A DNA stretch of 64,000 nucleotides, taken from positions 58,961-122,960 of the forward strand of contig NJFT01000113.1 in assembly GCA_002221725.1 (NCBI GenBank), in the 5' to 3' direction. This document shows, piece after piece, positions 1-11,586 of this stretch (position 1 is the first letter of the stretch; the number at the start of each line of letters is the position of its first letter). This DNA comes from Scedosporium boydii. Taxonomy: Eukaryota > Ascomycota > Sordariomycetes > Microascales > Microascaceae. The notes beneath the pieces were generated by a model. The model saw nothing but the letters and a program-made list of their open reading frames with translations. It made no database searches and had not been told where the DNA came from. A program made the position numbers and the translations under genes.

Positions 1-1808
1 TCGCCCATCTCCACGTCTCCCTCTTCATCTTCCTCGTCCTCCTCATCGTCATCTTCATCTTCGTCCTCTTCCTCGTCCTCGGATTCCTATGCAAAAGTAA
101 ATTAGCAAGATGTTCGTGTTGTTCGCACTTTGCCTTGGGGTTACTTACAACCCAGTCTTCATGCTCAATCGCGAAGATTTGTTTGCAACCGGACAATTTT
201 ACCAAGTCAATCGTATAGAGATCATCAAAGGTAAACTCGCGGTCTCCCTTCTCAAAAGTTCCGCCGTAGATATAAAGAACATCTTCCTGCACCGCAAGCT
301 GCGCATTGAACCGAGCATGAGGCGGTTCCATCAACACGGGCATCTCCTTCACAGGTGCGTCGTCGTCAACCTTCGCTTCCGGCTTCACATCGAGCTCCAT
401 AGAGTCCAGATCCTCCAGGGACTTTCCCGTCTCCAGCGCCGCCAGCTGCCTCAGGAGCTCCTCCTCATTTGCCTGCGCTCGGCCCCTGCGACCAACGCGC
501 TGCTCAGAGACGGTCGCCTTCTTCTGTGCTCGTGGCTTACGAAGCGTCAAGGGGAAGAATCGGTTACGCTCAATGTTCCAGGCGTACAGGGCGTTGAAGA
601 ACTCGCTGTCGATATCCTCTTCGCTCATCTCGACATCGTGCACACCGCCAAACATGATTCCACGGCCCTTGTGGAAGGCCATGGTTGCTCCGGCTCTCAC
701 CGGATTCGGCGCGTTAGCGGGCCGCTTGCGCCTCTCCCACCGAACGATAGGAGGGGTTTTGGCGGGGCTGTTCTCCGGCGGGGGGGACATTCGCAAGAAG
801 AAGCAATCCTGGTGCACCATGGGCTTCACAACATTCCTCTGTCCTTTAGCAGAACCCTTTGCTTGCTTATTCGCCGCAACGGTAGTCTTGACTCTCGAGT
901 ATCCGCCGTACAACACTGCGCCCTGATCATGAGGTAGGAACGTGAAAGATGACCGAGCATCAGGCTTCAGTTGCGCGGGCGGCAAGACGGGAGCATACCA
1001 GACGAAATGCTGCGTGTCGAAGATCCACAGATCGGCGAGATACTTCGTCTGGTTCGAGGTATCCTGGAAGCCGCCAAAGAGGATGATGTACTGCTTCCAG
1101 TATGTCATCCGGTGGCCGCTCCTTGCCGGCGGCGAGCTTCCCTTGACCTCGATGCGGGTCCATTCCCGCGTCGCAGGCTCTAGGCGCCAAAAGTCGGAGT
1201 AATGGTGGAAGGTGCCCTGTTTCGGCGAGGAGAACTCCCCACCGAACAGGTAGACGTGGTTGGGATTCCCTGCACGGCACCACGCATGACCGGATCGGGG
1301 TAGGGGCGCATTCGGCGACGTAACGCAACGCCACTCGTCTTTCGCTATGTTGTAGATATGCAGGTCGTTGAAGAACTCGGCTCTCGTGCCGTTAAAGTAT
1401 TCGCCGCCAAAGAGGAGAAGGTTGTTCGAATCGCAGGGTGATGCGAGGAGCGTGCTGTGGGCGCGGGGCTTCGGAGGTCCCTCTTGGACTGTCTCGGTGA
1501 TCTTGAGGAACTGCTCCTGCTGTCGCTTATACTCCTCCAAGATCTCGTCGAGATCTACATCCTCAGCGTCGTCACCGTCTATCTTTGCTGCCTTCGTCTT
1601 AGCCTTTTTATCGGCCTTGGCCGCCTGCTTTTGCTTCTTCTCGGCCTATAACTCGGTGCCCCGTCGTATATTAGACACGGTTGATTCCTGGAAAACGAAG
1701 TATTGGTGAAAAGGAGAATGGTTATAGACCAGGTGTCCTCTATTTTACCGTTCTGGCCTTCTTGGCCTCTTTTGAGTCTCCGCCCTTGGCCTTCTTTGCC
1801 TTGGCCAT
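1..1808 (-). CDS. KEL3: Kelch-repeat protein, Kel3/KLHDC4-like (3' end beyond the window)
   Basis: Three exons on the minus strand: 1808-1749, 1645-149 and 86-1. The introns (1646-1748 and 87-148) have GT..AG ends and phase 0. The start is ATG at 1808 and opens a Lys/Ala-rich N-terminus (MAKAKKAKGG...). The body shows about six Kelch blades with the hydrophobic-GG pattern, for example LLLFGGEYF, VYLFGGEF, IILFGGF, AVLYGGY, IMFGGV and LYIYGG, so it should fold as a beta-propeller. The last visible exon is almost purely Asp/Glu and runs off the left edge, so the C-terminus is missing. The order (basic N-terminus, propeller, acidic region) matches yeast Kel3 and animal KLHDC4, whose molecular role is poorly known. 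The family call is firm; the function is not. Confidence 0.88.
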
Positions 1809-2363
1809 TGTGGTAAGAGATATTCGAAGGACAGGCAAGTCTCGTGAGGTGTGGGATCGTGTCTTGCGGTCGGCTTAGTTGTATGTTCTGCGGCTTATCG
1901 TGTAGGAGACTATCTGTACTGCAGGAACCACTAGGGTCAGTCGGGGATGGCCTAGAAATAAAGAAACAAAGCGACTAAGATATGTTCAGCAAGAAGTTTT
2001 GCTCGAGTCTTGTCGTCTAAGTTGTGAGAGCTCAGTCTCTGTAAAAATTGCCCCGCCGTAGAAGTTGTGCGCATTGGGATCGCGGGGTATTATTACGTCT
2101 ACAAAATGGCTATTCGCACTGTAATCATCGTCGCCTCAAAAAGACATCAATCCTTGAGCAGATCTCGATGTTCATGTGAGCATTATTGAGGCTACGTGTT
2201 ACTGGCAAGGAAAAGCTACAAAAGTCTAATAAAGTGAGAAATAAAATAATCAATTCCATATGCTCGCCTCTAATGCAAAGTGGGTATTAACTCCGGCTCC
2301 AAACTATGCGTCCTTTTTGTGTAAATGAAACAACCGATCGTGACATGGCAACATGCTGAAATC
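1809..2363. other. Intergenic: Kelch-gene promoter and RRN3 3' region
   Basis: A 555-nt gap between two minus-strand genes. It must hold the promoter of the Kelch gene and the 3' UTR and terminator of RRN3. I see no RNA gene, repeat or supported reading frame. Confidence 0.6.
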
Positions 2364-4424
2364 TCAATCTTGATCCTCGTCTACTTCGCTGTCAGTAGCA
2401 GTTTCCTCGTCGATGAGGTCCGCATCCATGCCATCCATATCTTCATCACTATCGTCGCTATCGTAGTCGTCCTCCTCGTCCGCGTTGAGTCCGCGGATGG
2501 GCGACCAGGAAAGATAATCTCCCTCAAGCCACTGCTTGCTGTTGGGAAGTTGGTACGGGTCGAAGGGGAAAAACGGATCGAGCTGAAGCGCGTGGTCATC
2601 ACGGACCGACTCGGTTCCGATGTCACGAAGTCTGCCGCCGGAGCTGTAGGAGCTCTTGATAAACTGCGACAACCTCACGCGCTTGTTGATCTCGAGCACC
2701 GGGTAGATATAAATCAGGCCGAGCTTATGTGCGAGCTTCGCAAACTCCTCCACAATGCCAGGCGAGCACACCTTGAGGGGGTTGAGCTTGCTGTGGGTGT
2801 TGTTCTTCAAGATCCGCCGTGTGCTTTCGCCCCAGTCGAGGTCTTGTCCGATGTAGGAGAGAGGGTCTTCAACATCAACGTGCTCCGGAGCCGAAACTAC
2901 CAAATCCTTCCATCGGAAACAGAAGATGTAAAAAATGGCTTGGCATAGGGAGTAATATGAATAGTATTTTTCAATGTTTGGGCCCTGGCAGTTCGTCTCG
3001 TAAGCGACTCGTCGACGCTCGAGCGTCTGAAGGAGACGTCGGAACACGCCCTGGACAATGTATGGTTGGATGTGCGCGCCCCTAGCCAGGAAACTAGCCA
3101 GGTATGAGACCGCATAGTCACCCAACACTGACGGCGCGCTCTTGAATGCGGCCTTCTCGCATGTCTCGATAAACTGGCAGGTAAGCTTCTCGGACCTCTG
3201 CGCGAAGTGGAACAAGAGGAACTGAGTGTGTCTCGACTTGCGCATCTGAAGAAGGATGTTGGTAAATTGCGAAAGAAGGACCTTGCACTGTGTTGTAGCA
3301 GTGTCGGAATCAGGATCGGCGAAGTAAGGTGCATGGAACTTGAAGAGCGTTTCCATGACGACGTCGAGAATCTCGATGTGGTTCTTGACTGTCTTGATCC
3401 GATGAAGTTCTTTATGCTCGTCATCGTCATCGTCATCACTCTCGTCGCTTTCATCACCAGAATCATCGGCTTCTAAAGCCTTAGTTTTGCCCTCGGCCAA
3501 AGCCCGATGAACAGCCGTGACAAGGCCGTCATCAAAATCATCCAAATCTGCCTGCATATTCACGTCCACATGCACGAGCTGCTCGACAATCAAGTTGAGA
3601 AGGCTGGTTCCAACGTCGGGGGCATACTCTCGGATTCTGAGGAGATGGCTGACGTATGCGGCGTGAGTTCGCTTGTAGTCGTCCGATACGGGGTATTTGG
3701 CCTTGGCCAGGTCGTAAATGCTTCTCACGGCGGCCGGAGAGATGCGGAGAACGCGTCGAAGCGCCGCATGCAGTCTGTCTTCGACGGCAAATCTTGATAC
3801 GTCGGGGTATCCTGGCACAGCCCATCTCGACTTCCTAGTTTCTGAGAAGCAGTCGAAAATTATGCCTAGGGACTCGGAGAGATAGGATCCAATGCTGGCG
3901 AGAGCAGCGAGGAACTCTATGTATGCCTGGACGAATCGGTCATCGCGGCCAACCCAAACGCAGTTGAGTACAGCCTGCACCAAGTCTCGGAACGGTCGTT
4001 CCTTCAATGTAGGAGCACACGAGGCGAGTGCGAGAACATATTGTGTCAATTCATGCGGCCTCATAGGCGGTTCGTCATCGTCATCAAATTGGTCGTTGCC
4101 GCGTCGGGTTTCGACGCCAAAGTGTCGCTTTAGAAGGAGGTATTCCTCGTCCTCACCACGTCGGTGTTGGTCGAGAGTTCGTCGAACTTCGGCTCGAACA
4201 TCAGCCAAGGAGCGGCCGCCGACTTCGTGGACTACAGGGCTAGAATCGCTAAAGAGGACCTTACGGCGCTTGGCAGGGGTTTGGGGTTGTAAGCTGCCAC
4301 CCTCCATGTCGATAACATCGGGCTTTCGTTTGGCATTAACACCGGGACGACGAAGTATCGACTTGGACGGCGTATCGGGAGAGAGAAGTGAACCGGCCCT
4401 CACAGCCGAGATTGAGGTTGACAT
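2364..4424 (-). CDS. RRN3: RNA polymerase I-specific transcription initiation factor Rrn3
   Basis: A single exon of 686 aa. Rrn3/TIF-IA binds RNA polymerase I and recruits it to the rDNA promoter; it acts in the nucleolus. The protein is alpha-helical (HEAT-like in the known family). It contains the family stretch KYYSYYSLCQAIFYIFCFRW, followed by LGLIYIYPVLEINKRVRLSQF-type sequence near the C-terminus. An acidic Ser/Asp insert lies mid-protein (around SGDESDESDDDDDDE), and a strongly acidic tail ends the protein; both are typical of Rrn3. The frame stays open upstream to 4580 but the first ATG is at 4424 (MSTSISAVRAG), which I take as the start. The N-terminal region has an RRPGVNAKRK basic patch suggesting nuclear import. 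No intron is needed. Identity is confident. Confidence 0.93.
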   Translation of the reverse strand: MSTSISAVRAGSLLSPDTPSKSILRRPGVNAKRKPDVIDMEGGSLQPQTPAKRRKVLFSDSSPVVHEVGGRSLADVRAEVRRTLDQHRRGEDEEYLLLKRHFGVETRRGNDQFDDDDEPPMRPHELTQYVLALASCAPTLKERPFRDLVQAVLNCVWVGRDDRFVQAYIEFLAALASIGSYLSESLGIIFDCFSETRKSRWAVPGYPDVSRFAVEDRLHAALRRVLRISPAAVRSIYDLAKAKYPVSDDYKRTHAAYVSHLLRIREYAPDVGTSLLNLIVEQLVHVDVNMQADLDDFDDGLVTAVHRALAEGKTKALEADDSGDESDESDDDDDDEHKELHRIKTVKNHIEILDVVMETLFKFHAPYFADPDSDTATTQCKVLLSQFTNILLQMRKSRHTQFLLFHFAQRSEKLTCQFIETCEKAAFKSAPSVLGDYAVSYLASFLARGAHIQPYIVQGVFRRLLQTLERRRVAYETNCQGPNIEKYYSYYSLCQAIFYIFCFRWKDLVVSAPEHVDVEDPLSYIGQDLDWGESTRRILKNNTHSKLNPLKVCSPGIVEEFAKLAHKLGLIYIYPVLEINKRVRLSQFIKSSYSSGGRLRDIGTESVRDDHALQLDPFFPFDPYQLPNSKQWLEGDYLSWSPIRGLNADEEDDYDSDDSDEDMDGMDADLIDEETATDSEVDEDQD

Positions 4425-5529
4425 CGGATGTTTGAAGTTTTGAAGGTCCTCAAAGCGGGGGGGCGTGGGTGGTTGCAGTTTCGTTTCTTCCCCCTGCTGG
4501 TTGCCTGGAGGGGGGCGGAAGGCTGATAAAGGGTTGTGAGAATCACGGGATTCTACTCGACTCGAAATAAGGAATATCAACTAAGGAACCTTGATTGGGC
4601 ATAATAAACACAAAGAAGGCGGTTTGTCTATTGGGGGTGTAAGGGTAAACCGGAGTTGTCAGTCTGAGCTTCCACTCCTCGAGGCTGCGAGGGAACCAAG
4701 TTTGGGAAATTTTTTGGGGTTATGAAAATTGGCGGAGCTTATCACAAAGCCCCAAGAAATTGATAAGAAAGCCGGTGACAATGATGTGTGCTGGCAGAAC
4801 AAAGGGCACGTGATGTGTGTGCACCCGAATTTGCTGGGTTTGACCTGTTCAGTTGCTGTGACGTCGCCTTCGGAGAATTAGCCTTGCCCCACTCAAGGAT
4901 AATCGCCTTAGTAAGCACCAGTAGTTTCGATGAGAGCATGATGACGCTCTCCAAATCCATGGTCGAATCAATGTCGAAGGGGTCAAGTTTCTAAGTTCCT
5001 GGCGTGGCCGAATCTTCAGATGATCGATAATAGGCACTATGGGAGGTTAAAGGCTTTATTATCACAGTACGGATCGAAGACAATCTACGTAAATACTCTG
5101 ACGGCTAGGCCTTATCGAACCGGGCATATTATTTGACGTCTCACATTTTATAGTGTTAGGGTCGCAGAACTGAGCTGGAACAGAGCTCTCACAGCTCTAT
5201 TTTCATGTCCATTAGTGCGCCTCCTAGCCCGTTAACCCTTCCATTCCTATATCACAAAAAGGAGTCTCCACCAAGATGAATGGCATGAAACCTCCGGGGA
5301 CACTTGATTTAAACTCGAGAACTCCATGACACTTCTGACCAACTGCTCTGTCCCACCCACCTCCGAGCACACATTCTCCTTGGCCCACAAATATCCACAC
5401 AGCATATATGAAAACTTATATACACCAGACTTATCATCGGGTATCGTGTGTATAGTCGTCTTCTGTTTGCAGAGGCGCCGTCGTACACACATCCTCTGTG
5501 ACAGAAGTATGGGTTGGCGATCAACCTTC
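4425..5529. other. Intergenic: RRN3 promoter and hapC 3' region
   Basis: About 1.1 kb between two minus-strand genes. It should contain the RRN3 promoter and 5' leader and the 3' UTR of the HapC gene. Short open frames here have no protein-like composition. No RNA gene or repeat was seen. Confidence 0.55.
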
Positions 5530-6683
5530 TCAGTATGGCCCTTCGGCACCGGCTCCGTTGTGTCCAGGCTGTGCCCCATACAAGAATCCAGCATCCGCTC
5601 CCTCACCCTGCTGGCCAGCTAGGAGAGCGTTCGGGTCCCCTTGGTAGCCCGAAGCGCTACCACCTTGGCCCGAGGCACTGGCACCGTAGCCTTGGCTGTT
5701 GGGTCGTTGCTGGTTATCGGTTCGGTTGGATTGTGATTGCTGAATTGTTTACAAGTTAGCGATGATGTACCCATGGCATGTTGAGTGTACGGCCCGTCGC
5801 AAGCTCAGGGCTTAGGGACGGGTTTGTAAGACGTGCTCTAGGGCGAAATCTAGCGAAACTTACATCGCGATACTTTGCCAGATAGATCTTAAGCGCCTCG
5901 GCGTAGTTCTCAAATCCGAGGGACGTCATAGCGAATAGGATATCTTCACCGTTGACAGTTTTCCGCTTTTCTTGATGGCATTTCTCGGAGGCTGCAACTT
6001 TGTTAGCGGCCTCCTCCTCAATCGAACGCTTTGAATCTTCCAAAAGAGATATCTTGGCGAGTTCCTCACCACCTTTGACTTGGTGCGATGGAAGCGAAAC
6101 AGAAAAAGAGTTGGAAACCACATACCTTCGCTGGTGATGAAAGAGATGAACTCGCTCACGCACTCCTGCATGCACTCCTTGGCCTCCTTTGCAATCTTAG
6201 CGTTGTCGGGAAGGGCATTCTTCATGATACGAGCCACTGGGGCAAAATTGCGAATGTTAGCATCAAACCCATCGTCGGTTTTCTCGGTCTTCGAAACGCG
6301 AAGCGCTTCCGGCGTCTTGGACGACGAATCGTCGGACATGAGCCCGTAGGTGGGGATAGGGTTGCGCGCCTGTGTTGATAAAAAGCAGCCAGTGAAGCAC
6401 TAGCTTCTCTCAACAGCAGTAGGATCGAAGGCAGGGACGGGCCCCCATAGGAGGAATAGGAGGAAGGGAAGAGCATTCCTCGCAAATCAAACGACGAGAA
6501 CCAAAACATTAGAGATAACGTACCATTGGCTATGGGTAGCCATCTGTCCTGCTCCTTTACCTCGAACTCGTACGTGAGTCCGGCACTCTGTGGGTCCTGA
6601 GATTCGTTCATTTGTTCTTCCCCGTCGGGTGACTGTACGCCTTGATCGACATCCTTGGGAGCAGATTGGGGGGAGTCCGACAT
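5530..6683 (-). CDS. hapC: CCAAT-binding factor subunit HapC/Hap3 (NF-YB)
   Basis: Four exons: 6683-6524, 6236-6126, 5991-5864 and 5739-5530, giving 202 aa. Introns are 6237-6523, 5992-6125 and 5740-5863. The protein is the histone-fold B subunit of the heterotrimeric CCAAT-binding complex (HapB/HapC/HapE), a nuclear regulator of respiration, iron and redox genes in fungi. The N-terminus ends in [15 protein letters not shown] and splices into [20 protein letters not shown], then [13 protein letters not shown] and [19 protein letters not shown], the classic NF-YB core. The C-terminus is Gln/Gly-rich and ends NGAGAEGPY. Splicing restores the family sequence exactly at each junction. The first intron is long (287 nt), and an in-frame ATG at 6339 inside it could give a second N-terminus (see findings). 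Confidence 0.95.
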
Positions 6684-9600
6684 ATTTGGCTACCTGCAGC
6701 GGCTGCCGGCGTTCTTGTAAATGCTTGGACTACCCGGCTTACACGAGCTCGTTTCCGAACAAGGAAGATGACTTGTCCCTTGCCCCCTGACACGTTGCAG
6801 ATTCGTAGGGTTCCAAAAGGCTAGGCTGCTCTAGATGCAAGAGATGCGTCAGTCCTTGCGTTCTTGCTTCAATCATGCCTACTCAACCCATTCCCAGTCC
6901 TTCCAGCTAGGCCGCCGTCACCCCGCGCCCCTACTGGCAAAGAGGTGTGGATCCTCGTTCCAGCCCAGAGCTACGGGCAAAAAGTGTATCTGGAAAAATT
7001 CCAATCAAGGCCATGGGTGGGGTGGTTTTAAAGACGAGGTTGAATTATTTTCTCGCCACGCAAAACCGGACATCCAGAAGCCAAGGTGTCGCCCGGTTGG
7101 ACAGCTCACCGTCAAGGACAAGGGTGTGGGCACGAGGATTGCGCTGCCAGGAGTCGCCTTACCACGGGCTGATATGATAGAAGGATTACGCCAGTACAGC
7201 TGCGCCCGAGTAATTGGGCAAGAAGATCTGGGCCTAGAGTGGATGATCGCTTCGGATTGGGCTCGTTGAAAGTCTGTGGTGGAAGTAGAGCCTTCGGTAG
7301 CTAAGGCGATAGGTACGACACTTCTTCGATATGGCCACGGTACGGTGCCCCGAGCAATTGTCTGGTTGAGGATTGTCCCTACTCGGTAGGTAGATTTCGG
7401 GCCTCAAAGCAGGGTAAAAGGCGCTGGGGTAGAGGCAACAGCGACACTAGGGCCAGGTCGAGGGACGGAGAGAGAGGTGGGGGGGTAGGCGATGGGCACA
7501 GTGGTTAGTTACACTAGTAACGGCGGTCGGAGGCAATCGCAAAGAACCTGACGGCGTGCGTTCTAATCGAAGCTGCAGAGTCGCGTCAGAAAACACTCAT
7601 GCGACAAATGGCCAGTGTGCATTTGGGCTGCGAAGACGTCTCGCATCGACGAGGTGGGAGTGGGAGGGGGGGTAGAGACTCGTCGTTGGGCCCTCGGTTT
7701 CGGGTCGCACTCACAATAGCGTGGGTGTCTGAGTTGTCGTTCGTTCGGTTGTCGTATTCAATAATGCGCGCGTTGTAAAGGCTAATGCATACACCGATCT
7801 CTAGCAATGGATGGCTGCAAGAACGTGGGGTTTGTGCAGGAGGGAAAAGTCGATGAATGAGGAAAGGTTCGGCGGTCAAGACTTGAGATTCGAAAATGCG
7901 CAGTCGCGGGTCAACAATTAAGAACATAGGAACGGGACCTACCAAGCATTTTGGCATTTGCTCCAGTACATTTTACAATGACAACCAGCTCCAGTAAATC
8001 ACGCTCCAGGTGCTACCGACATCGCTGTGATCGCCACGCTTGGGAGACCCATCAAAGTCACTCGAGTCTCGGCTCTTTATCGATAAAGGGTACCAGTACA
8101 AGATTTACGTGAGGGTTCCCTCACAATTCCAAGTTCATCGGCCCACTGGAGGGGGTGGGCAAGACGCCAAGGTACGCCAAAGTTACATTAGCCCGCCACT
8201 CTCCTTTGGCGCCGGCCCTCCAATTCTCCCATCCTCATCCCTCGATTTGTTTTGATTCCGCGGCTGACATGGTGGGCTTCGATCATTGACTCTCAATAAC
8301 CACAATCTCGGAGGGATCCAAGCTGGCCAGTTAACCCTGCTAGTCACAATCGCAATCTCCTGCCTCGTAGAGGGAGCCGCAAGTGGGCTGCGGCCACCCG
8401 CCTTCGCAATTACGCAACCTTATTCGGCGTAGGTCTCGGGGGATGGTTGACGCCCTGCAGGGCAGGAGCACGGTCGGTGGACCGTGAGCGAGCGCCGAGT
8501 GTGCTGCATCAAATCCAGCCCAGGCATGAAGTTGCTAGGGTTGTCGGACTGAATCACTTGAAGATTCCGTTCCTTCACGCCGGGTCCTAATTCTAGACGT
8601 GTGATTGCGGCACCTAACTATGGGCTTTGTCGAGGCGGTGTAGCCGTGTGCTTCTCCTTTCTCTCGAGTACGAGGAGAGGATTGATGATGGTGACACTGA
8701 AGTAATGGTCGGGGCGAATGTAAGATGAGGTTGGGACATGGACATCACCAGTCTAATTACCAGGATTCGGCTTGTGCTCGTCAGACCTAACTAACTAACA
8801 ACACGAGAGCAAGCTCTCAAAACGCACCTCGCGTCCAACATACCAAGGACCTCCATCGTTGAGGCTTACCCGCCCAAACGGATGAGCTTGGAAAGGGTGG
8901 GCGATTCCACACCTTGATTTGACAATGGCAGCCATCGGGCAATATAAGCTCTCTTCACCTTGGCACCCCCCTTCTTCCTACTTAGGATAGTTCATCCAAC
9001 AGGAGAAATTCTGCAGACGCATTCCTATTTGCCTAGGGTTGGGTACCTGGCCGAATCTGGCCAGCTCACCTTCTCTTTCCGGCGGTGCTCCAGGGAAGGC
9101 TCGTTGTGGTTCTGGCCGATGGGGCGAAGTGGTATTTTTGGATCCATTCCGGTTCTGCATCTTCCTCGCTTGATTTCCCCCCACCTCAACATAGAACCGC
9201 CCTTGACACAAAGTCAAAAGTGCAAGCGAGCTGGCGTGGCGGAGTGCCAGAGTCTATAAATTTGACCAGCGCATCACGGGAATAAGGCCCTGTATGTATT
9301 TGCAGATCCCGCTGGCCCTGGCCGGGGCGTGCGAAAAAATGGGGGGTTGCTATGAGTTGTCTGTCTCGGAAACTCATCTGTACCTCATACCTACTCCAGG
9401 CGCACACCCGGCAGCTGCTAATATTTAATTGATCGACCATGTACATTGATTGCCTGTGAGAGCTTGGTACCTACATTCAACATATGTACAGATTTCCGGG
9501 GATTGCTGGTGATAATCTAGAACTGATAGGTGATAGGTACCCAATGGGGTCGAAAAGATGGTTGGGCAGTGAGATTTCTATCAAGGTTGCATCATGTGCC

Positions 9601-9871
9601 TCAGAGCTCCTACACCAAAGAACACGAGGTGTTGAGTTGTCAGGAATCCAATGCATATCCTAGCATGGACAAAGCGAAACCACTTCATATAGGAAAGGAA
9701 ACCGGTTGACGCGGCAGTTCTGATTTCTCCAAGGAGAAACGGCCGTCCTTTCTGGTGCACATCCATTGCTGCTTTCCGGGTGACGAGGGATCTCGACGCA
9801 GTAACAGCAGGCAGACTTATGACGATAGACTCAAAGATGGAACCTAATCTTTTTGATTTCTTCTAAATATT
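6684..9871. other. 3.2-kb gap without a supported gene (hapC upstream region)
   Basis: The region lies between the HapC start at 6683 and the prefoldin-2 stop at 9872, so it contains the HapC promoter and possibly a long 5' leader. Open frames up to 144 codons occur (for example 6835-7269), but none shows a domain, a family resemblance or convincing splicing. A CCAATCA box is present at 7001-7007. No tRNA, transposase or tandem repeat was seen. A noncoding transcript cannot be excluded. Confidence 0.5.
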
Positions 9872-10572
9872 TCATGCTGTTTGTACTACTTGGATATTGT
9901 TCTTCTTCTGTAGCGGGAAGTTAGCGACTCTTCTGCCTATGCATATGGCCTGAAGGAGGGAGAGGGAAGCCGGGGCGGCACATAAACTGACCTTCCATTT
10001 CTCCAGCTCGCCCTCCTTCGCCTTGTACGTCTTCACCAAGTCTTCGAGGACCTTCTTTAATCCCTCTGCATTGGTTTTAAGTAAGGGGATGACATCCTCA
10101 ACTGTCTTCTCAACTAGCACCCCATTAATCAGGCGGAAGCACTTCCTCTGTCCATCTAGAGGTGTCAAGGTATCCAAGACAAGCCTATTTGTGAGAGCTA
10201 CGTTAGAATGTGCCCAAAAGTCGTCCATACCGGCTCATATCACATGAGCTTGCCTCGTTCGCGACCCGAGGGAGTCGAAAACTTCCGAAGCCTAGCCCCG
10301 CCTTGGTGATTCGGGAACAAGAAAGCCCGAAAATATGAAAACAAAATTAAATATATAACTGGAAGGAGACCCTTTGCACCTACTTGTGCTCTTCTGACTC
10401 TTGCTCAATTTCTCCAATCTTCTGCGCTATTTGTTGGAGACTGTTCTTGTAGTTGTTGTACTGGCTTTGAAGATCTGTGCCTCTCGTTAGTAGCTGCCTG
10501 ATAGGCGGGGTATGGAATGCGTGCGGAGGACCTGCCTTGCTGCTTCTTGGCCGACACTGTTTGCGATGACAT
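9872..10572 (-). CDS. GIM4: Prefoldin subunit 2 (Gim4)
   Basis: Four exons: 10572-10536, 10474-10384, 10184-9992 and 9907-9872, giving 118 aa, the normal length. Prefoldin is a cytosolic hexamer that hands unfolded actin and tubulin to the CCT chaperonin; subunit 2 is a beta-type subunit. The protein reads MSSQTVSAKKQQ, then DLQSQYNNYKNSLQQIAQKI, then EEHKLVLDTLTPLDGQRKCF (the conserved beta hairpin), then a second coiled coil ending QVVQTA. Intron 1 (10475-10535) uses a GC donor (AAG|GCAGGT): only this junction gives the in-frame QQ-D-LQSQY sequence. Intron 2 (10185-10383) is 199 nt, with donor GTAGGT. The gene diverges from CMC2 across 354 nt. Confidence 0.92.
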
Positions 10573-10926
10573 TTCGACGGTGTCCTTGTGCCAACTCCGG
10601 TCCTCGAAGTGTGATGAATCTGAGTCGAATGTCGAGGATTTTGAATGTTTGCTGGGGCGTGATACCAGAAGCCTGGAAGCACAAATGGACACTGAAGGTT
10701 GGCTACAGTGCGGGGTCTGTTATTCCAGCACGGCGTCCCCACGAACCGGAACATTGAACTTTTCCAAAAGTGGGAGCACATGAAATCTAGAAATCACCCC
10801 ATCCAATTGTCTCGCCTCCATTGTCACTCCTTTCAACCTTTCCATTTAAACATCCTCCAACGAAACCACCACGAAAAGAACGCCGCCCGCTTCCACGACA
10901 AACATTCAGTCAACCGCACTTCCAAA
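10573..10926. promoter_or_regulatory. Divergent promoter region between PFD2 and CMC2
   Basis: 354 nt between two divergent start codons. It must carry both promoters and 5' leaders. The CMC2-proximal half is CA/CT-rich, as in fungal 5' leaders. No individual factor site is claimed. Confidence 0.5.
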
Positions 10927-11235
10927 ATGCATTCTCACCTCGACAAGCCCGAGAATTTGCGTAAGTGACTAACAATCTCGTCTCTCGCCCTTCTCGCCCT
11001 TTGATGCCCGCTAACGTTGACTCGTCACCCAGCCTGCATCGAGGTCATCAACGCCCTCGAGGAATGCCATGCGCGGGGCTTCCTCTACAAATCGATTGGA
11101 ATGTGCAACGATGCCAAGACGAAAGTAAATGAGTGCCTATGGATCCAGCGACAAAAGCGATCGGCGAACAACCGAGCGATAGCGCGAGCGAGGCGCGACA
11201 AGATCAAGCAGGCAGAACAAGAGTTGGGACTCTAA
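10927..11235 (+). CDS. CMC2: COX assembly mitochondrial protein Cmc2 (twin CX9C)
   Basis: Two exons, 10927-10960 and 11033-11235 (intron GTAAGT..CAG), giving 78 aa. Cmc2 is a small protein of the mitochondrial intermembrane space needed for cytochrome c oxidase assembly. It begins [11 protein letters not shown] and has two CX9C motifs, [11 protein letters not shown] and [11 protein letters not shown], the signature of Mia40-imported proteins of the CMC family. HARGFLYKS between them matches the family. The basic tail is [18 protein letters not shown]. The first exon carries only 11 codons plus one base. Confident. Confidence 0.93.
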
Positions 11236-11586
11236 GCTTGTTCGAATTCGATTGAAAAAACCTGCGGGCGTGACGATAATACGGCGGCGTCATGTCGGCG
11301 TTCCTCACTTCCCTCATTATCCGTCTTGCCAGCACTTCCGCGGAGTCCTACGCTGGATTTACTCAAAGGAGATGGCACGAATACTTGCATTGATAGGGCG
11401 TTTGGTTGGATAAGGGCTAATACCCACGAAACGAAAAAGAGAAGATATATATTGCAGACGGATGGAGAGTGATATCTGTATCAACTTATTGTACATCAGG
11501 ACCCCATATTTTATAGACGCTACATGGAACTTCTCCTCTCAGAGATCTCTTATCGCATACTGCCACATGTCGGAGTCGAAGATCGT
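11236..11586. other. Convergent intergenic: CMC2 and TMEM14 3' ends
   Basis: 351 nt between the converging genes, holding both 3' UTRs. No other feature was seen. Confidence 0.5.

Noticed and set aside
110..937. Long plus-strand open frame of 275 codons
   Set aside because: It is antisense to the Kelch gene, which has clear repeats and consistent splicing; the plus frame has no family resemblance.
6835..7269. 144-codon open frame upstream of HapC
   Set aside because: No domain, no protein-like periodicity visible, and no splice partner. Could only be rescued by transcript or homology evidence.
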